DNA of 64,000 nucleotides, taken from contig CAVUIT010000014.1 of NCBI GenBank assembly GCA_963741625.1, positions 558,001 to 622,000 of the forward strand, written 5' to 3'. Within the stretch, counting starts at the first letter, position 1; each line of letters begins with the position of its first letter. The notes under the pieces were generated by a model, which was given only the letters and a program-made list of their open reading frames with translations, made no database searches and was not told where the DNA came from. Positions 47,200 through 58,114 of the stretch are shown here, piece by piece. Made by a program: the position numbers and the translations under genes. Origin of the DNA: CAWBBA01 sp963741625. GTDB taxonomy: Bacteria > Desulfobacterota > Desulfomonilia > Desulfomonilales > Desulfomonilaceae.

Positions 47200-49579
47200 A
47201 TGAGGAAGCAAGTGTCCGCTTTTCTCAAAAGCTTGCGATTCCGACTTATGCTGCTGGTTCTTTTGGCCGGCCTGCCGGGCATCGGTCTCATTATCTACAA
47301 CGCAATGGAGGAGTACCGGAATGAGCGAGCTCCACGCTCAGGAAAATGCCCTGAGACTGGCAAATCTAGTCTCAATAGAGACAGGACAACTAATCCAGAG
47401 GACCCGCCGACTGCTTATGTCGCTAGCTCAATTTCCGGCTGTCTCGAATCGCGACCCAAGAAATTGCGCCGGAGTTCTAGAGAATTTGCGGGTAACTCAC
47501 CCGCATTACACCTCATTGGTAGTAACTGATCCCAGTGGCGATGTATTTTGTGTCAGCCAAACGAGTAGTAGCGCTATCAACCTTGCTGACAGGGACTATT
47601 TCCGGAGAGCCATCGAAACTCGGGAATTTGTAGTTAGCGACTTCCTTATTGGTCGTTTGACCGGCAAACCCTCGTTGGCCTTTGCTTACCCGGCGGTAGA
47701 CAGGAGCGGTGAACTCAAAGCGGTAATAATTGCCGCACTGGACCTGTCACGACTGGAGGTGAACCTGTCCGCCGCACGACTTCCGACTGGCTCTACGTTG
47801 AGCATAATTGACTCCAAAGGCAAAGTCTTAGCTCGTTGGCCGGAGCAAGAAGAGTGGATTGGCCGTGAAACATCCTGAAACAGAAATTGTGAAACTTGTT
47901 ATCAAGCAAAGAGAGGGTGTGGCTGAAGCGGTTGGGATGGACGGTGTCCCACGGCTGTATGGCTTTAGGCCACTGTCTCCTGATAAACAGACCGTATTTG
48001 TGTACGTGGGTATTCCGCAGGAAACGGCATATGCCCCGGTGAATATGATTTTGTTACGCAACCTCGCCGCACTTGGGGTCGTACTGGCTTTAGCCTTATC
48101 CGCTGCTCTTTTTTTCGGTCAAGTATTCATAATGCGAGGCGTAACCACCTTAGTGGACACGACAAAGCAATTGTCTCGTGGCGATCTCAGTGCTCGAACG
48201 GCTGGCATTTCAGCCAGAGAGTGACGAAATTGGTTCCTTGGCAGGTGCCTTCGACAAGATGGCGGAAAGTTTGCAGAAACGAGAAGAGGAACGCAATAAG
48301 GCCGAGGAAGAAATTCGGAAGAATGCCGCTCAGCGCGCAATTGCAGGCGGACATTTCCGAAGAGTTTATCAAAGGGGGGCCCGATTTTGCTCCTGCGTTG
48401 TCCTCGGTTACTAAACATATCACCAAGTGGTTTGACGATACCTGCTTCATTCACCTATTGACTGAAGAAGGTGATATCTCGGAAGCCTCTCCCGTCTATT
48501 CATTCCTGTCCGGAAAGACTGGGTGCCGTCTATACACCATTTTCGTTTTCCGAGAGGGGTGCGATGGCACTGCTTGCCGAGGTTGTCAGAACCGGCGATT
48601 CGATTATGAGCCCTATGGAGGATCCCGGCTGCATTCCAGCGGGTATTTGGGAGGGGCTTCAGTGCCAAAGCCTCGTGATTGTGCCTATGCGGGCGGATGA
48701 GGAGATCATAGGGACATTAACCATAATCCGAGATCGACCCGAACAGCTTCACACAGTCGAAGATGAATCATTGGTGCAGAATATAGCCGATCGTGCTGCC
48801 ATTTCGATTGCCAAGGCGCGTTTGATGGAAATGGTTCACAGGTTAAATGCTAATTTAGAGGAGAGGGTGAAAGAGCGGACTACACAACTGATGGCTGCAA
48901 ATAAGGAGTTGGAGGCGTTCGCGTATTCGGTTTCACATGACCTGAGGGCCCCTCTGCGGGCGATAGACGGATTCAGCCGCATTCTTCTAGAAAAGTATGA
49001 CCCTCTGCTCGATTCCAAGGGTCGCCACTATCTCCAACGAACTCGCTCAGCAGCCCAGCGAATGGGACAGCTAATTGACGATCTTTTGAACCTGTCACGT
49101 CTGACGAGGAAGGAAATGCAGTGGACAAAGGTTGACCTGAGTTCACTGGGCTTTGAAATTGAAGCAGGGCTGAAAGAAAGCCAACCCGGCCGGCGGTCGA
49201 ATTTCTAATCCGGGGTGATTTGGTGGTCCCTGGCGATGAGCACCTGCTTCGAGCGGCGCTGGAAAATCTGCTGGAAAATGCATGGAAATTCACGGCAAAT
49301 AGCCACCGGGCTCGCATTGAGTTTGGTATGGTAATGAAGGACGATGAACAGGTCTTTTTTGTGAGCGACAACGGGGCAGGTTTTGACATGGAGTACGCGG
49401 ACCAACTGTTCGGTGCGTTTCAGCGCTTGCACTCCGCGACGGAATACCCGGGCACAGGTATAGGCTTGGCAATAGTCCAGCGAGTCATTCACCGCCACGG
49501 CGGTACGATCTGGGCTGAAGGCTCCGTAGGAAACGGAGCGACATTCTATTTCAAGTTACCCAAAGGAGGAGACTTTTGA
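47200..49579 (+). CDS. Membrane sensor histidine kinase, multiple frame breaks
   Basis: About 790 residues with breaks near 47310, 47870, 48222, 48350, 48525 and 49205. Following the frames, the order is: a transmembrane helix (FRLMLLVLLAGLPGIGLIIY), a dCache-type periplasmic sensor (YTSLVVTDPSGDVF, SIIDSKGKVLARWP), a second transmembrane helix (NLAALGVVLALALSAALFFG), a HAMP linker, a GAF domain (IVPMRADEEIIGTLTI), then HisKA with the phosphorylated histidine in AYSVSHDLRAPLRAIDGF, and an ATPase domain with ENLLENAWKF, DNGAGFD and GTGIGLAI. The stop overlaps the response regulator start. Six breaks make a true pseudogene as likely as indel errors. Confidence 0.75.
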
Positions 49580-50016
49580 ATGACAGATACGTGCTTTTAG
49601 TGGAAGACAATCCAGACGACGAAGAACTGACTCTTGTGGCCCTTAAGGAAAATCAGATCGGAAATCCTGTGGTAGTGGTACGTGACGGAGCGGAAGCACT
49701 GGATTATCTGCTGGGTACCGGACAGTATGCTGACGCCGATATTGCGACACTGCCCGTAGTGGTGCTCCTGGATCTGAAATTACCTAAAGTGAATGGACTG
49801 GAGGTGTTGCGGCGTTTGCGTGAAAATGACCGCACCAAGTACCTTCCTGTGGTCATTCTGACTTCTTCAAAGGAAGAGGAGGACAGGCTTCAGTCGTATG
49901 CTTTAGGAGCCAACTCCTATGTACGCAAGCCCGTTGACTTTGGTCAATTTGTCGAAGCGGTCAAGCAATTGGGGCTTTACTGGTTGGTTTGGAACGAGCC
50001 CCCTCCGCTGGTCTGA
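49576..50016 (+). CDS. Single-domain response regulator (Rcp1-like)
   Basis: A 146-residue stand-alone receiver, intact. VLLVEDNPDDEEL gives the acidic pocket, VVLLDLKLPKVNGLEVL the phospho-aspartate region, and ILTSSKEEED and YVRKPVDF the Thr/Ser and Lys switches. It starts with a TTG at 49576 with GGAGGAGAC in front, overlapping the kinase stop. The NPDDEEL form is typical of the Rcp1 subgroup that pairs with hybrid or HisKA kinases with GAF domains. It is the probable partner of the kinase before it. Confidence 0.92.
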   Translation: MNDRYVLLVEDNPDDEELTLVALKENQIGNPVVVVRDGAEALDYLLGTGQYADADIATLPVVVLLDLKLPKVNGLEVLRRLRENDRTKYLPVVILTSSKEEEDRLQSYALGANSYVRKPVDFGQFVEAVKQLGLYWLVWNEPPPLV

Positions 50017-50073
50017 GCTGCCGCCTGTTTGTCGATTTTGGAAAGATGTTTGAAATCTCGCGGGAGAGCTGAA

Positions 50074-52581
50074 ATGCCTAACTGTCTGCGGGTATTGGTT
50101 GTCGAAGACTCGGAAGACGACACGCTGTTAATGATCAATGAATTGGAAACTGCCGGTTTCGATGTCGCTTACAAACGCGTTGATACGGCCGATGCAATGG
50201 CTGACGCCCTGTCAGCCGGCGGCTGGAACATCATCCTGGCCGATTACAGGATGCCTCAGTTTTACCGGCAACGCAGCTCTGAAACTCGTAAGAGACCGTA
50301 ATCAGGATATTCCATTCATACTGGTATCCGGCAAGATTGGCGAAGAGACCGCTGTAGAGGCTATGAAAGCGGGTGCCCATGATTATGTCATGAAGGATAA
50401 TCTCGCGAGGCTGATTCCGGCAGTCCAGAGAGAATTGCGCGAGGTGGAGATTCGCCGAAAACGGAGAATGGCAGATGAAGCCCTCCATAAGAGTGAGTTC
50501 AGGTTCCGTCAGATTTACGATAACGCGCCGGTAATGATGCACTCGATCGACAAGGATGGAATGATCCGGAATCTCAACCGAAAATGGCTGGCCGAGATGG
50601 GCTATTCTCGGGACGAGATGATAGGGCGCAGCATAGCGGAGGTGATGACTCCCGAGTCAGTAGAGACCTTGTGGCGGATCCTCCCCAAATTCTGGCAGGA
50701 CCGGAAAGTGGCGGACCTCCCCTACCGATACATCAGGAAGGACGGCACCATCATCGAGGTTCTTCTTGACTCTGTGGTCATGGACGACCCAACCTGGGGG
50801 GAAGTCAGTCTGTCCGTGGTTCGTGATGTCACCGCGCAAAAACAGGCAGAGGCAGCCCTAAAGGACAGTGAAAAGCGGTTCCGAGCCTTATTTGAGCAGG
50901 CAGCCGTCGGAGTTGCTCTAATAGACACCAAGACCGGCCAATTTGCAAAAATCAATCAGCGGTATTGTGACATAGTTGGCTACACCAGGGAAGAAATGGT
51001 CAGACTCACATTCCAAGACATAACGCACCCGGAAGACGTCAAAACAGATTTGAAAAACATGGAACTGCTGCGTCAGGGCAAGATCAGGGAAGGTCCTCTG
51101 TGGAGAAACGCTACTATCATAAGAATGGGGCCATTGTCTGGGTGAATCTTACTATTTCTCCTTTATGGGCTTTTGGAGAGGAACCCAATTACCATATAGC
51201 TGTTGTTCAAGATATAACAGAGCGCAAGAGGGCCGAAGAAGCATTACGAGAGAGCGAACAACGTTTCAGAGCCATTTTCGAAAGTGCTCAGGATTGCATT
51301 TTCATTAGAGATGCTAATCTACGTTACACCCATGTGAATCCCGCCGCGGAAAAAGTCTTGGGTCTTCCCGCCTCCAGAGTGATCGGCCGAACATCTCACG
51401 ACTTATATCCTCCAGAACAAGCTGCTTCCGTAGAGGATATTAACAGGCGAGTCCTGAGCGGGGAGGCAGTAGAAAGGGAACATGTGTTGACGTTCAACGG
51501 AGTTGACCTCAAGTTCCATACCATCCTGGTGCCGCTGCACAACTCTGAGGGAGAGATCACCGGCGTCTGTGGGATTTCGCGGGAGATCAGTCACTTGCAA
51601 AAAATAGAATTCCCTATCTCGGAACACGTCGGCCAGTACCCGGTCCAAAAGCCATGAGGTCGGCCCTCAGCAAGGCCAATTTGGTCGCAAACATGGACAG
51701 CACTGTCCTGCTGTTAGGCGAAAGCGGCAGCGGAAAAGATCATCTGGCCAGATATATTCATAACCATTCCAAACGAGCGGACGGCCCGTATTTTGCTATC
51801 AATTGCGCCGCAATAGCACCGGAGTTGGCTGCATCCGAACTTTTCGGCCATGAACGTGGCGCCTTCACGGGAGCAATAGCCCGAAAGCGAGGGCTCCTTG
51901 AATTGGCCGAAGGCGGAAGTCTGCTGTTAAATGAAATCGCGGAACTCTCACTCCCGTTACAGGCAAAGCTCTTGACCTTCCTGGATACCAGGAAATTTAC
52001 CCGTGTTGGCGGCGAGAAAGAAATCTCTGTAAATGCTAGACTAATGGCCGCAAGCAACAAAGACCTGGAGAAGGAAGCTGAAAAAGGCGCCTTCAGAAAA
52101 GATTTGTTTTTTCGCCTCAATGTGATGCCTGTTACAGTTCCTCCTCTGCGGGATAGGCGCGAAGATATCCCAATACTGGTTAATGAACTCATCATCCAAA
52201 CTTCGCATTGACATGCAGCTTCCGGACCTTCCAGCCGTCGATCACGCCAGCCTCCGGGCACTTCAACAATACAATTGGCCGGGCAATGTCAGAGAGCTTC
52301 GCAATGTCCTGGAAAGGGCACTCATATTATCCGGCGGGGAAAAAATAAATCTGTCCCCGCTTAACTTACAGACTGCTGACAACGATTTAGGTCACGAGTG
52401 GTCATTCAACATTTCTTTCCCGTCCCACAAGTCTATTACCGAGGTTTTCGACGACTGAAGCAGGCGCTTGCGGAGGAAGCATTGCGAAGATGCCGGTGGG
52501 AGCAGGAAGAAAGCTGCCAGTCTGCTCGGAATTTCTCGTGACTCATTCTATCGTTATTTGAAAAACGGACATACGGACTGA
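50074..52581 (+). CDS. REC-PAS-sigma54 activator, multiple frame breaks
   Basis: About 835 residues with breaks near 50263, 51095, 51630, 52200 and 52485. Domain order: receiver (VLVVEDSEDD, ILADYRMP), three PAS domains (from ALHKSEFRFRQIYD, ALKDSEKRFRALFE and ALRESEQRFRAIFE), an AAA+ sigma-54 activation domain with Walker A GESGSGKDHLA and the sigma-54 contact loop GAFTGAI, arginine-finger region DRREDIP, then the NWPGNVRELRNVLERA segment and a Fis-type HTH ending GSRKKAASLLGISRDSFY. The ending in the last frame is at 52581. It likely receives phosphate from the upstream kinase and activates a sigma-54 promoter; a candidate lies 240 bp downstream. Confidence 0.82.
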
Positions 52582-52607
52582 TCAGCGGGGCAATCCGATC
52601 ATATAGC

Positions 52608-52656
52608 GTGTCAGATTTTTAAGGCACGGATTCATCGTGTCAGATTTTTCTGACAC
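52608..52656. repeat. Direct repeat and hairpin after the activator gene
   Basis: GTGTCAGATTTTT occurs at 52608-52620 and again at 52637-52649, where it continues as the palindrome GTGTCAG-ATTTTT-CTGACAC (52637-52656). It may terminate the activator gene or bind a regulator. Confidence 0.55.
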
Positions 52657-52817
52657 ACAATTAACTGAAATTACACCATATCTTATTTCTTGCTCAATTT
52701 ATGCTCACGTATCTTTGATCCCGAAATTATCCTCCTTCGATCAACACCACACTCTGTCCACGTTAACTGATTGTTTTCCCAGACATTAACCGCGACGACG
52801 GCTTTTCTTCCGAGCTA

Positions 52818-52833
52818 TGGCACGAAAAGTGCT
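52818..52833 (+). promoter_or_regulatory. Candidate sigma-54 promoter
   Basis: TGGCACGAAAAGTGCT has the -24 GG and -12 GC exactly 10 bp apart, with TGGCACG perfect and one mismatch in the -12 half (GTGCT for TTGCT). It lies 199 bp before the small gene at 53032 and just after a sigma-54 activator gene. Confidence 0.65.
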
Positions 52834-53031
52834 TCTCCGTTTGTTAATCCCGCGACAATTGGTACAAGTCGAAACAAATTATCCACTAAAAGTTCGGCAA
52901 TTGAGTCGTGACCATTTCGCAGACCGACGGGGGGAGTCACATTGGGGCGGCCAGGCGGGAGATTGATGGCTCATCCGGTGTTGTTCCAGTAGCCGGATGA
53001 GCCGCATCACCATGAGGGAAAGGAGCCAAGG

Positions 53032-53360
53032 ATGCCGCGTTCGACGCTCCTAAACAAAGAGGCGGAGCAAGATTTCGAAAAAGGAGGGTTGATGCACCAG
53101 GAAAGGTTGATTGACAATCTCATTGAAGCCGGATGGCATGTGCTCGATACCGATTTTGATGAAACAGCGCTACAAACTGGCGGGAATTAGCTCACATTTG
53201 TCTGACAGATCTACTGGGATCCGACCATATTTATGTCCAGCAATTCACCGATTGGGTCAGACAGAGAGAAAAATTGAATCTCATGGCAGCCGGAGGGGTT
53301 CTCGTGGCAGCCAAAGAGGTGGTATCGAACATGAAGTCGGTTGGCGGCTCCGTTCCCTGA
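53032..53360 (+). CDS. Small hypothetical protein, first gene after the sigma-54 site, one frame break
   Basis: About 109 residues when a break near 53182 is bridged. Before the break it reads EAEQDFEKGGLMHQERLIDN and LIEAGWHVLDTDFDETA; after the break the frame continues WRELAHICLTDLLGSDHIYV and VRQREKLNLMAAGGVLVAAK, stopping at 53360. AAGGAG precedes the ATG. I do not recognise it. Its position makes it a candidate target of the sigma-54 activator. Confidence 0.55.
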
Positions 53361-53437
53361 CACGGGAGGGCAGCAAAAGAAGATCAAACGCACTGCGGTG
53401 CCAGGAGACGGACTTCTTTTAATGAGGAGGGAAAGTC

Positions 53438-53659
53438 ATGATCGACGCAAATCGTTTCTTGGGTGGATTTGCCCGACCTACTGTCCCTCGAAGAGAAGAC
53501 CGACATTTTGTGTTGGGCGAGCTTTCCTATATTACCTCTGTAGCAGAGAATCTCGAGACGGAACTCGTTGCCATAAAAGAAGAGATTGCCCACATTGAAG
53601 GCCGTCTCAAGAATATCGCCGAAAAGTGGGAATTTGGAAAATCCGCTAGACTATCTTAA
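53438..53659 (+). CDS. Small coiled-coil hypothetical protein
   Basis: A 73-residue protein with a strong ribosome-binding site (GAGGAGGGAAAG) and a helical, coiled-coil-like C-terminal half (VAENLETELVAIKEEIAHIE). No family recognised. It follows the small gene at 53032 in the same direction and probably shares its promoter. Confidence 0.6.
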   Translation: MIDANRFLGGFARPTVPRREDRHFVLGELSYITSVAENLETELVAIKEEIAHIEGRLKNIAEKWEFGKSARLS

Positions 53660-53694
53660 TCTTTTGCTGTGTTGAGGCGCTACGCTGATAGAGA

Positions 53695-54562
53695 TCAGGT
53701 GCGTTTAAATTCTACACGCAAAGCAGTGTTGTTTATGTAGCGCTGCAATGTGAATTCACTGTCAAGCTGCTCTAATGTTATTGAAAGCCCGACGTCGGTG
53801 AGTTCCTTCAGAATTAGACTTGGCGAGTGCATAAAATTCATTCTCTGAATGACTTGATGAATTGTGAGAACCGACGCATTTCCAGGAGCCGGAATCACCC
53901 TTTCTGCGCTGGTCGACACTTCACGAAAGTCCAGGCACACTGCGTAATCGCCGACTTGAGTTCTAATTGTGACCCGGTGTTTGGACGGATCTTTGTCCCG
54001 CTGATTTTCCGGATCCTGGTAACGCTTAAAGATCGCTGCCGTGAGGTTCTGCTGACACAGGTACAAGGTGGAAGAGAGGTCGTAAACATCCAGCGGCCGG
54101 TTCTCAGCCGTTTCAATGTGGGTATTGCCATGCGGAGCCGAGGGCTTTTTTGAGCGGTGTTCGTCCCTGTTCACGATCAAGTCGATTATGGTGTTTCCCA
54201 ATGAGCATGACAAAGAAATTGGATTGTCTCCCGTGTCGATCCCTTGCTGCCGAATCTTGTTCATAAGAAGGTCATGATCGTGTGATGCTATGATCCTTTG
54301 GATGACCTGTTGCATGAAAAACGGGTTCGTGTTGAACTTTTCCGACAGGATAATCCGCTGCATCTTCTGGACGTGCATTTCTATAAAGTAGCGGTCCGCG
54401 TCCACGTACATGCTTACACGTGTCAGTTCGAGCTTGAGGAGGTAGGTATCGTCTCCAGATCTCTTGCCAATTGTATTCTTTCATTAGGCCCATGACTGAG
54501 ATCAGGTCAAATCCGTCGATATCCCGATTTTCGCTCAGGCAGACTGGACAAGCTAAATTCAT
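53695..54562 (-). CDS. Hypothetical protein with N-terminal CxxC, one frame break
   Basis: About 288 residues. It begins MNLACPVCLSENRDIDGFD, suggesting a zinc-binding knuckle, and continues through a break near 54475 into RSGDDTYLLKLELTRVSMYV, then a mixed alpha/beta region without recognisable motifs. The end is clean at 53695. It is convergent with the small genes before it. Confidence 0.55.
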
Positions 54563-54639
54563 GGCCGCATGGATCCTTTTTGCGTTTGTAATATCAGAAT
54601 CAGTTTCTCATGGTTTCAGAGAAGACTACGGAGCTTAAA

Positions 54640-55797
54640 TTAATGAATTTCCAAGTTGACCTCTTTGCCCCGGTCTCTGAGCAGGTTGGCGATGGCCTGC
54701 ACGCTACGGCTCTTGAACCCCATTTCTTGAGGTAAATTTGGATTCAGGTGCGCGGGATTGATTGCTTGGCCCAGCAGGATATTGATACTATCGGCATAGA
54801 GAAACTCCCATGCCAGGCGGCTTGCGCCATCGCGCTTACCGATTAGCTGCTCTATATCGTTAACCTGTTCGAGTATTTCCAGCGCGTGGTTTACTGTATG
54901 GACCCCTTCGGTAACCAGGTCTATCCCTTCCAACTTTCCTGTGGGCGGGATCTTGTTGGTCATGGTCGAGAGGTCAACCACCACATCTTTTCCCAGCATC
55001 TTTCCCAGGATGCCGGCGGTAGTGCCACCGCTCACTATTTTGCGGCCGGGAGTTTGCAGAAACCGCTGAACCACGACATCGTCATCTTCACGCCTCACCG
55101 GAGGACCGATCATGAACATGCTGGAGCGTTTCGGCCGGATCTTCAAAACCCCGACGGTCGTGTCGTCACCGGGCTTCCCCTCGTAAAGCTGGCCCGCCTG
55201 GTCTACCAGAATCTGAGCGACCTTCTGGGCAGAAATATCTTCATAGACCTGTGTCTCCAGGAACTTGGCTATCTTTTCCCAATCCCAGCCCAGATTCAAC
55301 AAACCGCCAATGCCGGCATGGATCTCACCATCACTAACTGTTATCAACCAGTCACCAGCCTCCAGGTGGACATGTGCCTCCCGAATCTTTCTTGTGCCGA
55401 TGACTCGGTCTTTGTACTTCAATTGGCTGATATAGCCGCGCTTGAGAAAGAAGGTAGGTGGGTTGTCGAACTCCGCCAAGTAAGCCCGACCATCTTCCAG
55501 CACCTTTAGCAGAGTAAATGTGCTGTACGCTATCTTCCTAACCTTGCATTCCGGTAGCGTATCAGTCAGTGTCGCAACGACCTCTTCGAGAGGAAGGCCG
55601 CGCTCCATCAAGCGCATAGCAATCTTCGTCGTAAGGGTAGCCAGTATGTTGGCCTTGACGCCGCTCCCAAGGCCGTCGGAGAGCACCATGAGCTTACCGC
55701 CGCCCATGCCGGCCACAGATAAGGAGTCTCCGCACAGGATTTCCCCATACTTGGAGATATTTGCCCCGCCGGACTCAATGAACAGGGCGTCGTTCAT
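54640..55797 (-). CDS. SpoIIE-family PP2C-type serine phosphatase
   Basis: A 385-residue protein. The N-terminal two thirds is a PP2C/SpoIIE phosphatase with metal-binding aspartates in VLSDGLGSG and PGDDTTVGVL. The C-terminal third (from about residue 245) is a separate alpha/beta domain, seen in related phosphatases beside Fe-S sensors. Its ATG overlaps the stop of the sensor gene by 4 bp, so they are translationally coupled and probably form one signalling output, most likely by dephosphorylating an anti-sigma antagonist or related protein. No anti-sigma gene is in the window. Confidence 0.88.
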   Translation of the reverse strand: MNDALFIESGGANISKYGEILCGDSLSVAGMGGGKLMVLSDGLGSGVKANILATLTTKIAMRLMERGLPLEEVVATLTDTLPECKVRKIAYSTFTLLKVLEDGRAYLAEFDNPPTFFLKRGYISQLKYKDRVIGTRKIREAHVHLEAGDWLITVSDGEIHAGIGGLLNLGWDWEKIAKFLETQVYEDISAQKVAQILVDQAGQLYEGKPGDDTTVGVLKIRPKRSSMFMIGPPVRREDDDVVVQRFLQTPGRKIVSGGTTAGILGKMLGKDVVVDLSTMTNKIPPTGKLEGIDLVTEGVHTVNHALEILEQVNDIEQLIGKRDGASRLAWEFLYADSINILLGQAINPAHLNPNLPQEMGFKSRSVQAIANLLRDRGKEVNLEIH

Positions 55798-58100
55798 CGC
55801 GACTCTCCCTCACCTGCCAGCTTAATTAGCTCAAAGAGGGCTGCCTTGGTTTCGGCAGTAGTCTCCCCGAGCAATCCCGCTATCTCTTGGGCCACACGCA
55901 TCTGCTGGTGTATGACTTGCTGGGCTTTCGTAATGGTTTCAGCTTTGAACACGTCGGCCTGCTGGTCCTTCATGACCGTGTCGGTGATGTCAAGCAACAT
56001 CAAAACCCTGAGGTCCTCATCAGGCAGCTTAAAATTGTAGAGCTTTGCCGTACGGCCGACTTTTTCTAGCTGCAACCATCTGGAACCGCCGGACTCTTCG
56101 TCCCCTTTGCCTTTGTCCAGAGGATCGACGCCGAACAGCTCTCCGAACGTTTTCCCTTGAACGGGTCCTTCCCCGTCCGGAGAGGCAAGTTCTATGAAAG
56201 CTCTATTGTGATACACCACTCGATGGGCCTTGTCGGCCAGAGCTATTGCCACGGGCAAGCGCTGGAAGATTGCCTCGGCCCTCTGTTCAGCATGTTGCCG
56301 ACGTGTCTTTTGGAGCATCTCTCGGGTCTGGAGTGCAGTGTAAACCATAAGCAGAATCTGATGCGGACCAAAAGGCTTGGGAATGTAATCGTAAGCCCCC
56401 ATTTTCACTGCTTCGACAGCTTCTTCCGTAGCTTTGAACGGTGCGGTCAATATCACGAGAACTTCAGGCTGCCGGTACTTGATCTCTTTCAGCAATTCTT
56501 TACCGCTCATCTCGGGCATGTCGATATCCGCTACAACCACGTCGAAGAATTGTTTTTCCATCTCTTCCAGGGCCTCATTGACCGTGCGGGTCAGCATCAC
56601 GTCGAACCCTTCGCTGTCCAGAATGCGCTCGCAGACCTCAAGGACTTTCTCGTCGCTGTCCAGGATGAGTATTCTATTGGTGGTACCAGTCTCGTCATCA
56701 TTCCCGGCAAGGCTGAGCATGGGGTCCGAGATGTGCGCCATAATGTGGGACATCCCGTCGGCCATTTTTTCAAGGGAAGCGAGTTTCTTGACACGCGCAA
56801 CCTGTTCTCGTGCCTGATCCAGTTCGCCGGTCTGTGCCGCTACCTTGGATGCCAGTTGTTCACCCCATGCTTCCATTTTCTTGCGGGATTCTGCCAGATT
56901 CCGGATCATCAGGTTGAAGGTCGCGGCCAACTCGCCGATTTCATCCCGTGCCATCACAGGGACTTCGTGGCTCAGATCGCCGTCCGCAGCCCTCCTCGCT
57001 GCGTGGAGCATCTGATCCAGCGGCCGGTTGATCCATTTGACGAGGTAATAGGAAATCGCCGCCATGAGCAGGACCCCAAAAAATGCAACCACCAAGAATG
57101 TTCCAACGAGCTGGGTAATGACTGAAGTGATGGGCTTTTCAAGGGTGGCTACCTGAAGAGCACCGACGATCTGCCCCTCCGCGTCACGGATCGGGTCAGT
57201 CGCGGAGAGATACGTTGCCCCGAGCTGAGACTCCCAGGTGATCTCGGTTTGTCCCTTGTCCAGCACCTTGTCGCGGATCTGCCCCCCTGCCTTGAAGCCC
57301 AAAGTGGGCAGCCCTTCCGCTCCCCTCAATGTGGTGCTGATGGCCTGGTCCCCTTGGAATATTGCCACGTAACCGACATCTCGTTTCTCGAAGACTTCTC
57401 CCCTGAAGAGCCTGTGCGAGATCCGATCCACGATGAGGTTATTGTTGTTGAGGAGAACCCCACCATACAGCGTGGCAGCCACTCTCGTTCCTACCAGAAG
57501 CGGATGCGCTGCCTCCAGGATCATGCCTTTTTTGTCAGGACGTTCCCCCAGACGACGGATTAGAGTAGGGTTCTCGTCTGCAAGCCCTTCCACAGAAACC
57601 AGCCTCACCCCCGACGAATCCTGTCCTTTCAGGGCGGCCGCGACAAGAGAATCGGAAGAAACATCCGGGTTCTTGATTTCGGGGGCGAAAGCCCTGGCCA
57701 GCACACGGCCTTTGTCGTCGGTGACGGCAAGGAAATCCAAATCGTTTTCGACAGCAAGCTTGGCTAGACCGTTACGCACCTCTTGGATCTCTCCTTTGCC
57801 CAAGAGTTCTTTGATCTTCTCGGAACCTGCCATCAAACGGACCTTCAGCTCCAGGTTCTCCTGCGAATTCTTGAGAATGAAACCCGCAGTCGCCAAATCG
57901 CTGAAGAGCCTGATCTTGGCTCGATCTATGATCGTTTCCCTGGCCAGCCTCGTGCCGATCAAAATCGTGGCCAACCCCACAAGCAGCACCACGCCCAAGA
58001 ATCCTCCCAGCACCTTCTGTCGCAGGGAGAAATCCTGCGCCCATCCAGTAAAGTCACTCCAACTCTTCCAAGGTACTCGTTTCGGTCTAACTGAGTCCAT
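55794..58100 (-). CDS. Membrane sensor with dCache, HAMP, receiver and PAS, no kinase domain
   Basis: A 768-residue, unbroken protein. An N-terminal transmembrane helix (VLGGFLGVVLLVGLATILIG) is followed by a large dCache periplasmic domain, a second transmembrane helix (FLVVAFFGVLLMAAISYYLV), and a HAMP domain (WINRPLDQMLHAARRAADGD, then DEIGELAATFN). A long coiled coil with a remnant HisKA-like region (EKMADGMSHIMAHISD) follows, then a receiver domain (ILILDSDEKV, VVADIDMPEMSGKEL) and a PAS domain. No HATPase is present, so it cannot be an ordinary kinase. It lies between a 2Fe-2S ferredoxin gene and a SpoIIE phosphatase gene, with 4-bp overlap to the latter. Confidence 0.9.
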   Translation of the reverse strand: MDSVRPKRVPWKSWSDFTGWAQDFSLRQKVLGGFLGVVLLVGLATILIGTRLARETIIDRAKIRLFSDLATAGFILKNSQENLELKVRLMAGSEKIKELLGKGEIQEVRNGLAKLAVENDLDFLAVTDDKGRVLARAFAPEIKNPDVSSDSLVAAALKGQDSSGVRLVSVEGLADENPTLIRRLGERPDKKGMILEAAHPLLVGTRVAATLYGGVLLNNNNLIVDRISHRLFRGEVFEKRDVGYVAIFQGDQAISTTLRGAEGLPTLGFKAGGQIRDKVLDKGQTEITWESQLGATYLSATDPIRDAEGQIVGALQVATLEKPITSVITQLVGTFLVVAFFGVLLMAAISYYLVKWINRPLDQMLHAARRAADGDLSHEVPVMARDEIGELAATFNLMIRNLAESRKKMEAWGEQLASKVAAQTGELDQAREQVARVKKLASLEKMADGMSHIMAHISDPMLSLAGNDDETGTTNRILILDSDEKVLEVCERILDSEGFDVMLTRTVNEALEEMEKQFFDVVVADIDMPEMSGKELLKEIKYRQPEVLVILTAPFKATEEAVEAVKMGAYDYIPKPFGPHQILLMVYTALQTREMLQKTRRQHAEQRAEAIFQRLPVAIALADKAHRVVYHNRAFIELASPDGEGPVQGKTFGELFGVDPLDKGKGDEESGGSRWLQLEKVGRTAKLYNFKLPDEDLRVLMLLDITDTVMKDQQADVFKAETITKAQQVIHQQMRVAQEIAGLLGETTAETKAALFELIKLAGEGESR

Positions 58101-58114
58101 GATGCTGTCACCTT

